Of a stretch of DNA of 64,000 bases, positions 43,734 to 53,584 are shown piece after piece (position 1 is the stretch's first letter; each line of letters starts with the position of its first letter). A model generated the notes under the pieces. It was given only the letters and a program-made list of their open reading frames with translations. It was not told where the DNA came from and made no database searches. The DNA lies in assembly GCA_032717465.1 (NCBI GenBank), contig CM064670.1, forward strand, positions 16,926,109 through 16,990,108, given 5' to 3'. Position numbers and translations under genes: made by a program. This DNA is from Coenobita brevimanus. Taxonomy: Eukaryota > Arthropoda > Malacostraca > Decapoda > Coenobitidae.

Positions 43734-46620
43734 CTATCTATCTATCTATTGCCAGACGCCTCAATCCCGTTTGGGGTGGCCACAAACAAATCGCCTCCAC
43801 GTCGCCTGTCCCCCGCCATTTCACTGCCCTGCTCCCAACTCACACCCCCCTCTCTCATATACCTCTCCACCCCATCCCTCCATCTCATCCTCGGCCTCCC
43901 CCTCCCTCTTCCCCCCTCCACCTCACTCACATACACTCTCTTCGTCAGTCTTTCACCCTCCATCCTTTCCACATGGCCAAACCACCTCAGTTTATTCCTC
44001 ATAACGCTTTTTATCACATCCACATTCACACCACAACGCTCCTTTATATCCTCATTCGTCAGCCTGTCTCTCCATGTGACTCCACAGGCTCCTCTTAAAT
44101 AACTCATTTCCACTGCTCTCACTCTTGACTTGTGTCCTTCCAACAACGTCCAAGCTTCACTTCCATGCGTTAGAGTTGGTATCATAATACTGTCATGTAG
44201 TAACTTTTTCACTTTCATGCTCACTTCCCTGTTTCTTATCACTGCTTTCAAAGAACCAGCAATCTTTCTTCCCTGCTGTACCCTTTCAAGCACTTCACCC
44301 CTCCAAACCTCCATCCTTACTCATCACACTACCCAAGTACTTAAACGTACTCACATTTTCCAATTCCTCACCATCCAACCTCGCTGTACATTCACTGACT
44401 TCAGCTCTCTCAAAGACCATCACTTTACACTTCCCTACATTCACCTTTACATTCCGTTTCTTACACACTCTCCCAAACTCATCCACCAAGCCTTGCAGCT
44501 CCCCTTCGTCTTCACTCAGCAACGCAGTATCATCTGCAAACAACAGTACAGGGAGTTTCCAAACACTATCCTCTCTCACCAGGGCCACTCCAACATCCAC
44601 TACCCTACCTTGTACCTCTTTTATTACCCCATCCATGTACAGACTGAACAACCATGGAGACATAACACATCCCTGTTTCAACCCAACCTTCAAAGAGAAA
44701 AATTCACTTAGTTCACCATCCACACCAACTGCAGCCTTAGCACCATCATACATACTCTTCACAGCATTCAACAACTTCCCATCTACTCCATATATTCTTA
44801 ATACTTTCCACAATCCTTGTCTATCCACCCTGTCATATGCTTTCTCCAAAACCATGAAAGCCACATACAACTTCTTTCCCTTCTCTAGAAACTTTTCCAC
44901 TAAAGATCTAAGAATTAATATCTGATCTACACAACCTCTTCCCTTCCTAAAGCCTCCCTGTTCTTCTGCAACTAATTCCTCTGTTCTTTCTCTAACTCTG
45001 TCAATAAGTATCCTACCATGCACTTTTCCTATTATACTAAGAAGACAAATGCCCCTGTGATTACCACACACTTCTTTTTCCCCTTTTCCTTTGTACAAGG
45101 GAATAATTATACCTGACTTCCAATCCTCCGGGACTCTACCTTCCTCCTAGGCCAATCTGCACATCTTCCACATCCATTCTACTACTATCTCTCCCCCATG
45201 CTTCAGCATTTCACCACACACTCCATCAATTCCTGGGGCTTTCCCCAATTTAACTTTCTTCATTGCTTCCACAACTTCTATCCTACTGATTTCTTCCTGC
45301 CTTCTCACCTCCCTCCTTCTCCCAGCCATTCCCCAGCCACTTATACTCGCATTACTTCCATCCTGTATGTTCAACAATTATTTAAAGTGTTCTCTCCATC
45401 TGCTCACTTTTTCTCCCTTCTCTACTAGTAATCTACCATTTTTATCTTTCACTCCCCTGCTAACCTCACGTCCACCCTGTCTTACTCTCTTCACCTCTTT
45501 CCAGAACATTTTCTTACAGTCCCTCCACTTTACACTCAAATTCCTTCCAAATTCCTCATCCACTCTCTTTTTACTCTCTCTTACTAATCTTTTCACCTCT
45601 CTCTTTCTTTCTACATATAACTCTCTCTTCCGCCTCTCAACTTCTTCCACGCTCCTATTTCTCATCCATTCATTGTATGCTTTCTTTTTTTGTGTCACAG
45701 CCTGTCTCACCTCTTCAGTCCACCACACTGTTCCTTGCACCCCCCTCCGTCTTCTCTTCCTCCCACACACCACATCACATACTGCACAGATTTCTTCTGT
45801 AAATATCCTGCACACACCTTCCACGTCCCCCATCTGCTCCAATTCATATTTCCCCAATTGTTCCTCCACTTCTCTCTTATACCCTGCCTTTTTCTCATCC
45901 TCTTGTAACCTTTCCACTCTCCTTGCAACTACTCCTTCCTCTCGTTTTTCCCTTCTTCTATTCCTCCATCTTACTTGGATTCTAATTCTGGCCACCACCA
46001 AGTAGTGGTCAGAAAGTCCACTCCCCCAACCTCTATAAGCTCTTGCATCCATTACACATCTTCGCATCCTTTCATCCATACACACATAATCAATCATTGC
46101 CTTCCTTTCATTCAGTTCACCACCCACCCTTCTTATCACTCGCTATGTATACCTGTGGATCATTTTATGCCTGAAGAGGGTATTGGTTATCATCAACCCC
46201 CTCCCAGCACAAATGTCCACTAACGCACTGCCATTCTCATCTATCTCAGCAGGCACACCCCACTCACCAATTATTCCATTCACCTTCACATTCCCTACTT
46301 TACCATTCATATCACCAATCAAAAACACTCTCATTCCTTCCAAACTTTTCCATGCACTCTTCCACATTTGTCCAGAACTCTTCTCTCACTCTTCTAGCAC
46401 GATCTTGCGTTGGCGCATACACACACACAATCGCCCACATTTGTATTCCAACTTTCAACTTTACCCACAAAATCCTTGACTCAACTGATCCGTACTGTCT
46501 TATGCTCTTCTTCCATCTTTTACTCACAACTATACATACTCCTTCCTTTGCCCTCTCATTCTCACCTACTCCTGCACATATACCCCATCCATACTCCCAT
46601 TCTCTCACACTTTCTGAATA
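43734..46620 (-). pseudogene. LINE-B copy 2: almost full-length, 13-bp target duplication
   Basis: Flanked by CATTATGAATAAT at 43721-43733 and 46621-46633. Minus strand, in order: endonuclease from about 46620 (V-C-V-Y-A-P-T-Q-D, F-L-I-G-D-M-N-G-K-V-G, M-I-D-Y-V-C, G-L-S-D-H-Y-L-V), Lys/Arg-rich linker, RT (45098-44295) with Q-G-G-F-R-K-G-R-G-C-V-D-Q, E-K-A-Y-D-R-V, V-G-L-K-Q-G-C-V-M-S-P-W-L-F and FADDTALL, then C-terminal W-F-G-H-V-E-R-M and G-R-G-R-P-R-M-R-W. Single-base stops at about 46143, 45378 and 45147 and one frameshift near 44300 are the main lesions. The N-terminal nuclease motif with the catalytic Glu is absent (5' truncation). The tail is GATA-type (43734-43749). Confidence 0.88.
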
Positions 46621-46833
46621 CATTATGAATAATGTATGTGGCTAAATTTTCACTTACCATATTAAGGGAACTGAAATTCCTTATATAGAGAGGTTATGAC
46701 TATATAAAATGGCCCAAGAAATAGTAATTTTTAAGGAACATGGACCTTACGTTTATTCTAACCTTATGATTGAAACAGATGGTTGAGGCGTGTCATCATA
46801 AGCATTTTTTTAACTTACTCATAGCCAAGTGTG

Positions 46834-46845
<12 letters not shown>

Positions 46846-46924
<79 letters not shown>
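46846..46924. repeat. (TA)n-(TG)n compound microsatellite
   Basis: About 19 TA units followed by about 20 TG units, next to the LINE-D tail. Confidence 0.95.
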
Positions 46925-46926
<2 letters not shown>

Positions 46927-49480
46927 ATCATCATCATCATCATCCGGACCTCCTTTCTCACCCTAGGGTAGGGTGAGGAGTAGCAATGTCCAGACAGCCC
47001 AAATTTGCCCAATCCAATGGGCTACGCATCCATTCTCCACATGACCATACCATCTCAGTACACTCTCTTCGATTATGGTGTCCACCGACTTCCTCACTCC
47101 ACATCTTTCATGAGTCACATTACTGTGTATCCTATCCACTGTCTGTATTCCACATACATTCCTCAGCAGTCCCATCTTCACTGCTCTCACTCTTGACATT
47201 TCATTTTCATTCCACACTGTAGTCTAACATCATATGTTACATCTGGGACTAGCACTCCTTCATGTAAGCCACGTGCAGCTGCAACACTCAAGCCTTTATT
47301 TCTTATCAAGGCTTTCATTGCACCAGGTACTTTCCTTCCTTTTTCGCACAATTTCCTCTTTTTTCTAGCACTGTACCCAGGTATGTGAACTCTCACCAAT
47401 TCCAGTCTCTGTCCATTCACTGCAACATCGCACTGGGAGTCACCGTCTCTCTCAATATCCATCACTTTACTCTTTTCTACATTTACTCTCAAGGCACGAC
47501 GCTCACAGACATCAGCAAAACTTTGTACAAGCCTACCAAGCTCTTGTCCGGTATTTGCAAGTAGTACTGCATCATCAGCATACAACAAATTTGATATATT
47601 CCATCTACCACCATTCGTTATCAACGCTATCCCCCTCGCCATTACTCGTGTTTTTACTTCTCTCATCACCCCATCTATATATATACATAATGAACGACCA
47701 TGGGGACATCACACAACCTTGTCGCACGACCACACCGATCGTGAACCATTCACTTAGATGCCAATTAACCCTTAAACATGCTTCACTACCGTCATAAAAA
47801 CTCTCGATGACACCTAGCAGCTTACCTTCTACACCGTCCATGCGCAAAACTTTCCACGATCCTTTTCTGTCCACTTTGCCATATGCTTTTTCCAGATCCA
47901 TGAATGCCATAAACACCTTATGATCCTTCTCACAAGCCGTCTTCGCCCTCTGTCTCACTGCAAATATTTGATCCACACATCCTCTGCCGCTCCCAAAGCC
48001 ACCCTGTTCATCACTCACTAGGGCTTCTGATATATCTCTTACTTTCTCTGTAATAATACTTCCATATACCTTCCCTACCACAATCAATAAACTTATGCCA
48101 GGATAATTCATGCACTCACTTCTCTCACCTTTATTTTCATACAGGGGTACAGTCACAGCCTTTTTCCACTCTGCTGGCACAGTTTCACTCATCCATGTCT
48201 TCTTACATATCTCCAACAAGCACGTAATTCCGCTCTCACCACTACACTTAATCATCTCTGCATACACCTCATCTACCCCAGCTGCTTTCCCATTTTTTAA
48301 CAGCTTCACAGCACTCTTCACCTGTGCGAGAGTCAGGTCTCCTGGCATTGGATTCCTTCTCTTCACATCCCCCAAACCAGTCATGTTTACAGCCGCTCTG
48401 CTCTCTCTATTCCCATGCATCAGCCTTTCAAAATATTCTTTCCATCTGGTCCTTACTTCATCCTCATGGGTTAGTAATCCACCATCTACATCCTTCACAC
48501 CATCACATTTCTTTCCGCTTTCACCTCTACATTTCCGCAGCTCTTTCCAGAATAGCATCGTATTTTCAGGTTAGTTTGCACTCTTTTTTTCTTCCTAGAT
48601 CATCATTTACCTCCTTCTTTTTCCTCTTCACTAGTCTCTTTATGTGCTTCTTGCTCCCAATATATTCAGTTAATATTTCAATTGAACCCCTGTCCTGTAA
48701 CCACTTTTGCCACTTCTTCCTCCTTTCCTCCACTGCTCTCTTAACCTCATCATCCCACCATGCAGTTCCTTTCTTCTTTGTTGTTTCTCCTGCCACACCA
48801 CACACCGCTTTAGCATTTCTAACTAAGTAGTCCCTATATGCATTCCACTGACTGTCCAGATCCATTTCATTCCAATTCACTGATTCTTACTCCTCCCATA
48901 CTTTGGTCCTGTATTCATCTGCTATGTCTGTGATCCTCAGCTTCTCGAATTTCGGTCTTTCTCCCTGGCTGCTCCTCCTCTGTCTTGGTCCCCCTCACTC
49001 TTCTCAGCTTGATCTTGGATACCACAGTCATATGATCTGACAGACCTCCACATCGTCCTCTCACGGCCCTCGTATCAGCAACCATTCCCAGCATCAACCT
49101 CTCTACGAGCACGTAATCATACAGGCTCCTTTCAACACGATCCCCCTTCCCTCAATACCATGTATATTTATGTGCATCTTTGTGTTTGAAATCCGAGTTA
49201 CAAACGCACAACCTCTTTTCCCGACACATATCCTTCAGTCGCTTCCCATTATCATTTTCTCCTGGAACGCCATTACAACCCATTACTTATCCTCAGGACC
49301 AGTGCCTACTCTTCCATTCATATCGCCCATTACGATCACTTTATAGCTCCTGGGCATTTTCTCCCGCTGCTTCAACCAGCTCATCCCAAAATCGGTCTTT
49401 CTCTCTCTCCTCACACAGCGCATATGCTACTGTCACGACACTAAAATATCATGACACTATAATAGCTAGTAATGTATATA
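46925..49480 (-). pseudogene. LINE-D: relative of LINE-B/C, heavily frameshifted
   Basis: Minus strand. The tail is GATGAT repeats (46925-46943 as TCATCA). Pieces from 5' to 3': endonuclease remnants (about 49480-48915; V-I-V-M-G-D-M-N-G-R-V and G-L-S-D-H-M-T-V-V), linker (48880-48566; V-C-G-V-A-G, A-W-W-D-D-E-V-K), RT (48558-47605; G-K-A-A-G-V-D-E-V-Y-A-E-M, G-F-G-S-G-R-G-C-V-D-Q, F-M-D-L-E-K-A-Y, V-R-Q-G-C-V-M-S-P-W), catalytic Y-A-D-D-A-V-L-L (47669-47187) and C-terminal L-R-W-Y-G-H-V-E (47217-46963). Several frameshifts. Same domain plan as LINE-B and LINE-C but clearly a separate lineage. Confidence 0.82.
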
Positions 49481-49608
49481 CGTAATATAAAGATTAGAAG
49501 AAAATCGTTCTTAAGCGAGAGATCTAGAGAAAACACCAATGCTCACTCTGCTTAGGAATTTAACACACAGCACAGTGTGACGCCTAATGGAAATTTTCCA
49601 GGCTTGGG

Positions 49609-49870
49609 AAAGTTCCACACATCCGTGCCCTTACAAGTGACACAACCAGTCATATACAGGGGAAATGGAAGAGACAGGGCAGAAGGGGTTAGAAGAGAGA
49701 AGAGAGACTATGAGGAGAGGCAGGAAGGAGCGTGCGGAGTGAGCAAGCATAAAACCGCTCTCACCTCAGTACTGCTATTGTGAGACACTCCCTCTGGAGA
49801 GAAAAACGGCAGTCAAACCCCAGATTCATCTTTATCTTTCTCCTGCCATCTACGGCAAGTACAACGAACA
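49609..49870 (+). repeat. Repeat R3 copy 1 (LTR-like), inserted in Gypsy-1 gag
   Basis: A ~260-bp block nearly identical to 56843-57101. Runs AAAGTTCCACACATCCGTGC to CGGCAAGTACAACGAACA. It has ACATAAAACCGC- and AATAAA-like signals (AATAAA is clear in copy 2), which would fit an LTR or a promoter/terminator unit. To its right, Gypsy-1 gag sequence starts abruptly. Confidence 0.6.
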
Positions 49871-50967
49871 AAAACCATCGCGACCCGAGAACAGACAAAC
49901 CAAACAGCTGACACTGACACTGAGGCAGCGATCGCAAACACCAGGTCACAGGCAGCCTCAAAAGTCTGTACGTAGTCCAAGCAGAAACCGTGCCACAGAA
50001 AAACCAAAATATGGAAAGTCGTCTCATGGGCTACATATGGGAGATAGGTCTACTCTATGTTATTATCGTGTGAATCCTGGTCACACGAAATCTGAATGTT
50101 ACATTAAACTTAGGGATGACAGAGATAAAGAAAAAGGGATACAACCATATTGCAGAAAACATGAAAACACAGGACACTGGCCGTCACATAGCAAAACAAT
50201 TGAAAGGTTAGTATCTGTTTTTAAGTCGGGGAAAGGGCATGCCACCACAGAAAACGACCATACATACAGATAAACAAGCCTAGAGTGCACATAGGAACCA
50301 TACTCGGAAACAAGTGTATCTTTTGTCCGCTTCCTTTGAAGATCAAATGATTTAAAGAGAATTTTTAAAAATAGGAAGAAAGGAACATTCATGGAGGAAT
50401 CTGATTTAGATTTATATGTTGTAGATGGCAAACAAATAACCATAAAGGGCACGATGCAGTTAGTCATCAGTTTTACAGAGACTATGAGACCAATCCTCGC
50501 TAATTTCTATATAGTAGAGAGCTTAGCAATAGGAGATGACATGTTATTGGGTTTGAGAACTATGAGGGAAGAGAATATAGCATTACTCCCACACATAAAT
50601 TTGATACAATAGGATAAATTCACAGAGGAAATTCCACCGGAATTGTCACCCAACATTGGTACACAATTGAAGGGAGCTGAAACGATCAAACATCTTAGCA
50701 GAATGATTCAGTATGACGAGGGTACACATGCACTCACACCATCCCTCCCATCCCCCCATCCCCTTTGCCCAGGAACTGTAGTGACAGTAAACTCCCAACA
50801 TTATTCCCCGCACATCTCACCAATGATGTAGTTATTCCTCCTAATTCATGTATGAAAGTCACCATGAAGAGTGAATTGAAGAATGGTACTGGTCTAGTCT
50901 TAGAAGAATTATGTAAAGTGAAAGGTCTCTCGGTGGAAAACGCCTACGATAATCTTGTGTTTAATCA

Positions 50968-51092
50968 GGTTAGTACACTCAAATTGTTCTCCAGGTAATG
51001 CAACAGTCTGTTGGTGTTTTTGTAATTAATCCAGTAGATCATTTTCGGCATCAAAATTTCCTGAGTGAATCAAATTCTCCTTCATGCACAAT
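50968..51092 (-). repeat. Inverted copy of a Gypsy-1 pol segment within copy 2
   Basis: On the minus strand this ~125-bp piece reads as the segment also found forward at about 53262-53345 and in the other copy at 63180-63300 (GAAAATGATCTACTGG, CAACAGACTGTTGCATTACC). The forward frame stops at its edges and resumes at about 51110. Confidence 0.8.
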
Positions 51093-51296
51093 GTCAGGTG
51101 AATAACGATGGGAAACTCATGTGTTCGTAATTAATCAGATGACAGGAAAAGTGCAGATACAAAGAGGGACTTGTATATACACTTTAGAGACTTGTCCTTC
51201 TCCTATAAGGAAAGTAACTATAGCTGGAACTTCAAGTAAGATAAAACTGATGGACAGAGAGTGCATGAAGAACTTGATTCACTCAGGAAATTTGTT

Positions 51297-53262
51297 TGCG
51301 TAATATGCGCGCCCCCTCCGCAGGACCCCCCACCCCGCTACCCCCACCCCAGGAGGACACCACGGCGGGCCAAGTGAGTGCAGGACTGGCCCAGAGCAAG
51401 AACGGCGCCGGGGCGCCCCTACCTTGTGTCCCTCTTCCCTTCAACCTACCCAACTGCGACGTCACAGGAATACGACACTACTTCTCGGCCGGAACAGCCC
51501 TCACCGGGATCGGGGTGGGACTGCTCCAGATTCAGTCCCAGGCAACGCTGCGGTAACGGCCACTGTATGTACCGGGGAGGGAACGGCCACTGTACGTCCC
51601 TCAGTTGCTTCCCCCTGCAGCCCCGCGGTAATGGCCACTGTACATACTGGGGAAGGAACGGCCACTGTATCTCCTTCTGCTGCAGCCACATCTGGAGACT
51701 GCCTCGATGTGCTAGCTAGTGAGTACACACTGACAGGCAAAGGCAGGAGGAGTGGAGCCGCGACGACGGCCACTGTACACGTTGGGGAGGGAATGGCCGC
51801 TGTACGTCCCTCATCCACTTCCTCCTTACGGTAGTAGCCCCGCGGTAACGGCCACTGTGCGTACTGGGGAAGGAACGGCCACTGTACATCCTTCTGCTGT
51901 TACCCCAAGAGGCTGTGGAGCCACGATGACGGCCACTGTACGCGTCGGGGAAGGGACGGCCACTGTACGCCCTTCATCCACAGTCTCGAGGGTTCTCCCA
52001 AAGGGGAAGGCCCCTTGCGCGGCTGGCTCACTACCCCTCGGCTGCGTGGGACGCCCTTCTCTCTCTCCCTCCAGGTGTGGTTCTCCGGAGGTGCTGCCAT
52101 TCCAGGAGTGGTGGTGAGGTCCTGTCACCAAAGGTCAGGTTCCCGCCCTATGGTCTGCCCCTGGACGACGCCGGCCCCCAATGGACACCCTGCGGGAGAG
52201 GTGCCGCAGTCAGCCCCTGATGGCTCCCCAACCTAAAGGCGACTACAGCACCAGGCCTCCCAGGGCCAGCCAGCGGACCCCAAGGCAGGAGTGTTCCAGC
52301 CCCGCTCTCTGTCAGCCCTCCGCCAGGAGCAAGAAGTGGCAGGCCCGACTCCTGACACTGTTTGGCCCCAGTCCTGAGGGCCACCTACCAGGTCGAGGCC
52401 CCCAGACGGAAGAGCCTCCCTGCACCTCAGACCAGACACGCACCAGGGTCGTGATGCCCCGGAGAGCTGTACTGTGCCTCCTACAGGAGATCTCTCCCGA
52501 AGTGCCCCCTCCCACTACTGGGCGCGACCTCAGTTAACCCCAAGCCTCAGGAATCCAGTGACGACACCTCCAACTCCCAGAATCGTTAAAGACTTAGTGC
52601 AAGTGACAATCAGTGATGTGAACAGTGAGACAGAAACAATACACTAAGGTTCCTACTATAGCTTATCCAAGGTACTGTGTTTGTGCTTAAGCCATACGGA
52701 ACCAGGGTGATGTACTAGTGCACTGCCTGAGACTAACTTACTAAGGACAATCCAAAAGACAGAACGAGTGATCAGTGTCGCCACGGGTAAGTGACATCCC
52801 CTTGTGAATTGACTCAGGTATACACACCGTGCCCATGTGATTTGTATACTAGTATTAATTAACTTGACACTTCACTCTATTCATATGTAGTGTATCTTGA
52901 TGTGTATATTGAATGGAAATTGTGCACTGGCTCTGACATCCGTACTGTACCCGTGTGACCTGTTATATGTGTACTGAAGTGAAATTGTACACTGACTCAG
53001 ACATCAATACGTTGCCTATGGACACGTTGTACCAGTATTAGTCACTTTGTCACTTTACCTTTTCCATATTCAGTATATCTTTGTATGTGTATTGTAAGGA
53101 GAATGAATTAAGACAATAGATATGTTAAGGTATATTGCCGAATTTTTATGCTGTGTTCCTTTGTGAGTGTTCTACTTCTGGTCTAGAAAGAGGACCTCGC
53201 TCAGTCGCTGGTGTCTTTATGACGAGAGGTCGGACTAAAAACACCCAGCATAACAATGCGGA
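51297..53262. other. ~2-kb GC-rich insertion of unknown identity in Gypsy-1 pol
   Basis: Interrupts the Gypsy-1 frame between H-S-G-N-L-F and E-N-D-L-L-D. The first ~1.25 kb is GC-rich, unlike anything else in the window, with long proline/alanine/threonine-rich open frames (51424-51834, 51752-52117, 52181-52537), including the TATV...GEGTATV repeats. The last ~700 bp is AT-rich, with two or three degenerate ~125-bp repeats (GTGCCCATGTGA, GTACCCGTGTGA, 52800-53060). The edges TGCGTAATATGC and CAGCATAACA could be TG...CA LTR ends, but no duplication is visible. A captured host sequence, an LTR, or an unknown element are all possible. Confidence 0.5.
51551..51975 (+). repeat. 81-nt codon-phased minisatellite encoding TATV-GEGTATV repeats
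   Basis: GGCCACTGT-type cores start at 51558, 51585, 51633, 51660, 51768, 51795 (GGCCGCTGT), 51850, 51877, 51931 and 51958. They come in pairs 27 nt apart, and later pairs recur 81 nt apart (51768, 51850, 51931, with one extra base between the first two). Because 27 and 81 are multiples of three, the frame gives a repeating peptide V-T-A-T-V-R-T-G-E-G-T-A-T-V-R-P-S. The extra base between the third and fourth pairs shifts the frame from the first ORF to the second. Confidence 0.8.
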
Positions 53263-53584
53263 AAATGATCTACTGGATTAATTACAAAAACACCAACAGA
53301 CTGTTGCATTACCTGGAGAACAATTTGGGTGTACTAACCTGAATAAACACAAGATTATCGTACACCAGGACACACAATCAATATATGTACCAGCCTACAG
53401 AGTAGCACACTCACAACGTACCCTTGCAAATCAATATGTTGATGAAATGTTAAAAATGGGTCTTATTGAGCATCAGTCTCTCCATGGAAATCCCTATTAT
53501 TTTTTGTGCCCAAATGAAATACAGAAATGCGTGCGGTACACGATTACCATAAATTAAACCAACGCACTGTCCCAGACTTTGCCC

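Larger units (their letters stand above)
49871..53584 (+). pseudogene. Gypsy-1 copy 2: gag C-terminus to RT start, rearranged
   Basis: Colinear with the copy at 61860-63545. Gag C-terminus with zinc knuckle (C-Y-Y-R-V-N-P-G-H-T-K-S-E-C, near 50055-50096; first Cys pair altered) and a second Cys/His cluster (Y-C-R-K-H-E-N-T-G-H-W); the protease C-terminal region (50391-50612; L-D-L-Y-V-V-D-G, L-L-G-L-R-T-M-R) without the DTG box, which appears deleted; spacer (50800-51300; F-P-A-H-L-T-N-D, L-E-E-L-C-K-V-K-G-L-S-V-E-N-A); then after a ~2-kb insert the segment L-P-G-E-Q-F-G-C-T-N to V-H-D-Y-H-K-L-N (53290-53570). It carries an inverted fragment at about 50968-51092. Ends by fusion to a minus-strand gag at about 53584. 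Confidence 0.8.

Noticed and set aside
45367..46005. 212-codon plus-strand frame with apparent hydrophobic segments
   Set aside because: Antisense of the LINE-B endonuclease/linker; hydrophobicity comes from complementing Lys/Glu/Arg codons.
44130..46479. Series of plus-strand Ser/Thr/Pro-rich frames
   Set aside because: Antisense of LINE-B coding sequence; the minus strand carries RT and endonuclease motifs.
51752..52537. A host exon in the GC-rich insert
   Set aside because: No conserved domain, overlapping frames on both strands and a frameshift within the repeat; not enough to call a gene, so kept as an unexplained insertion.
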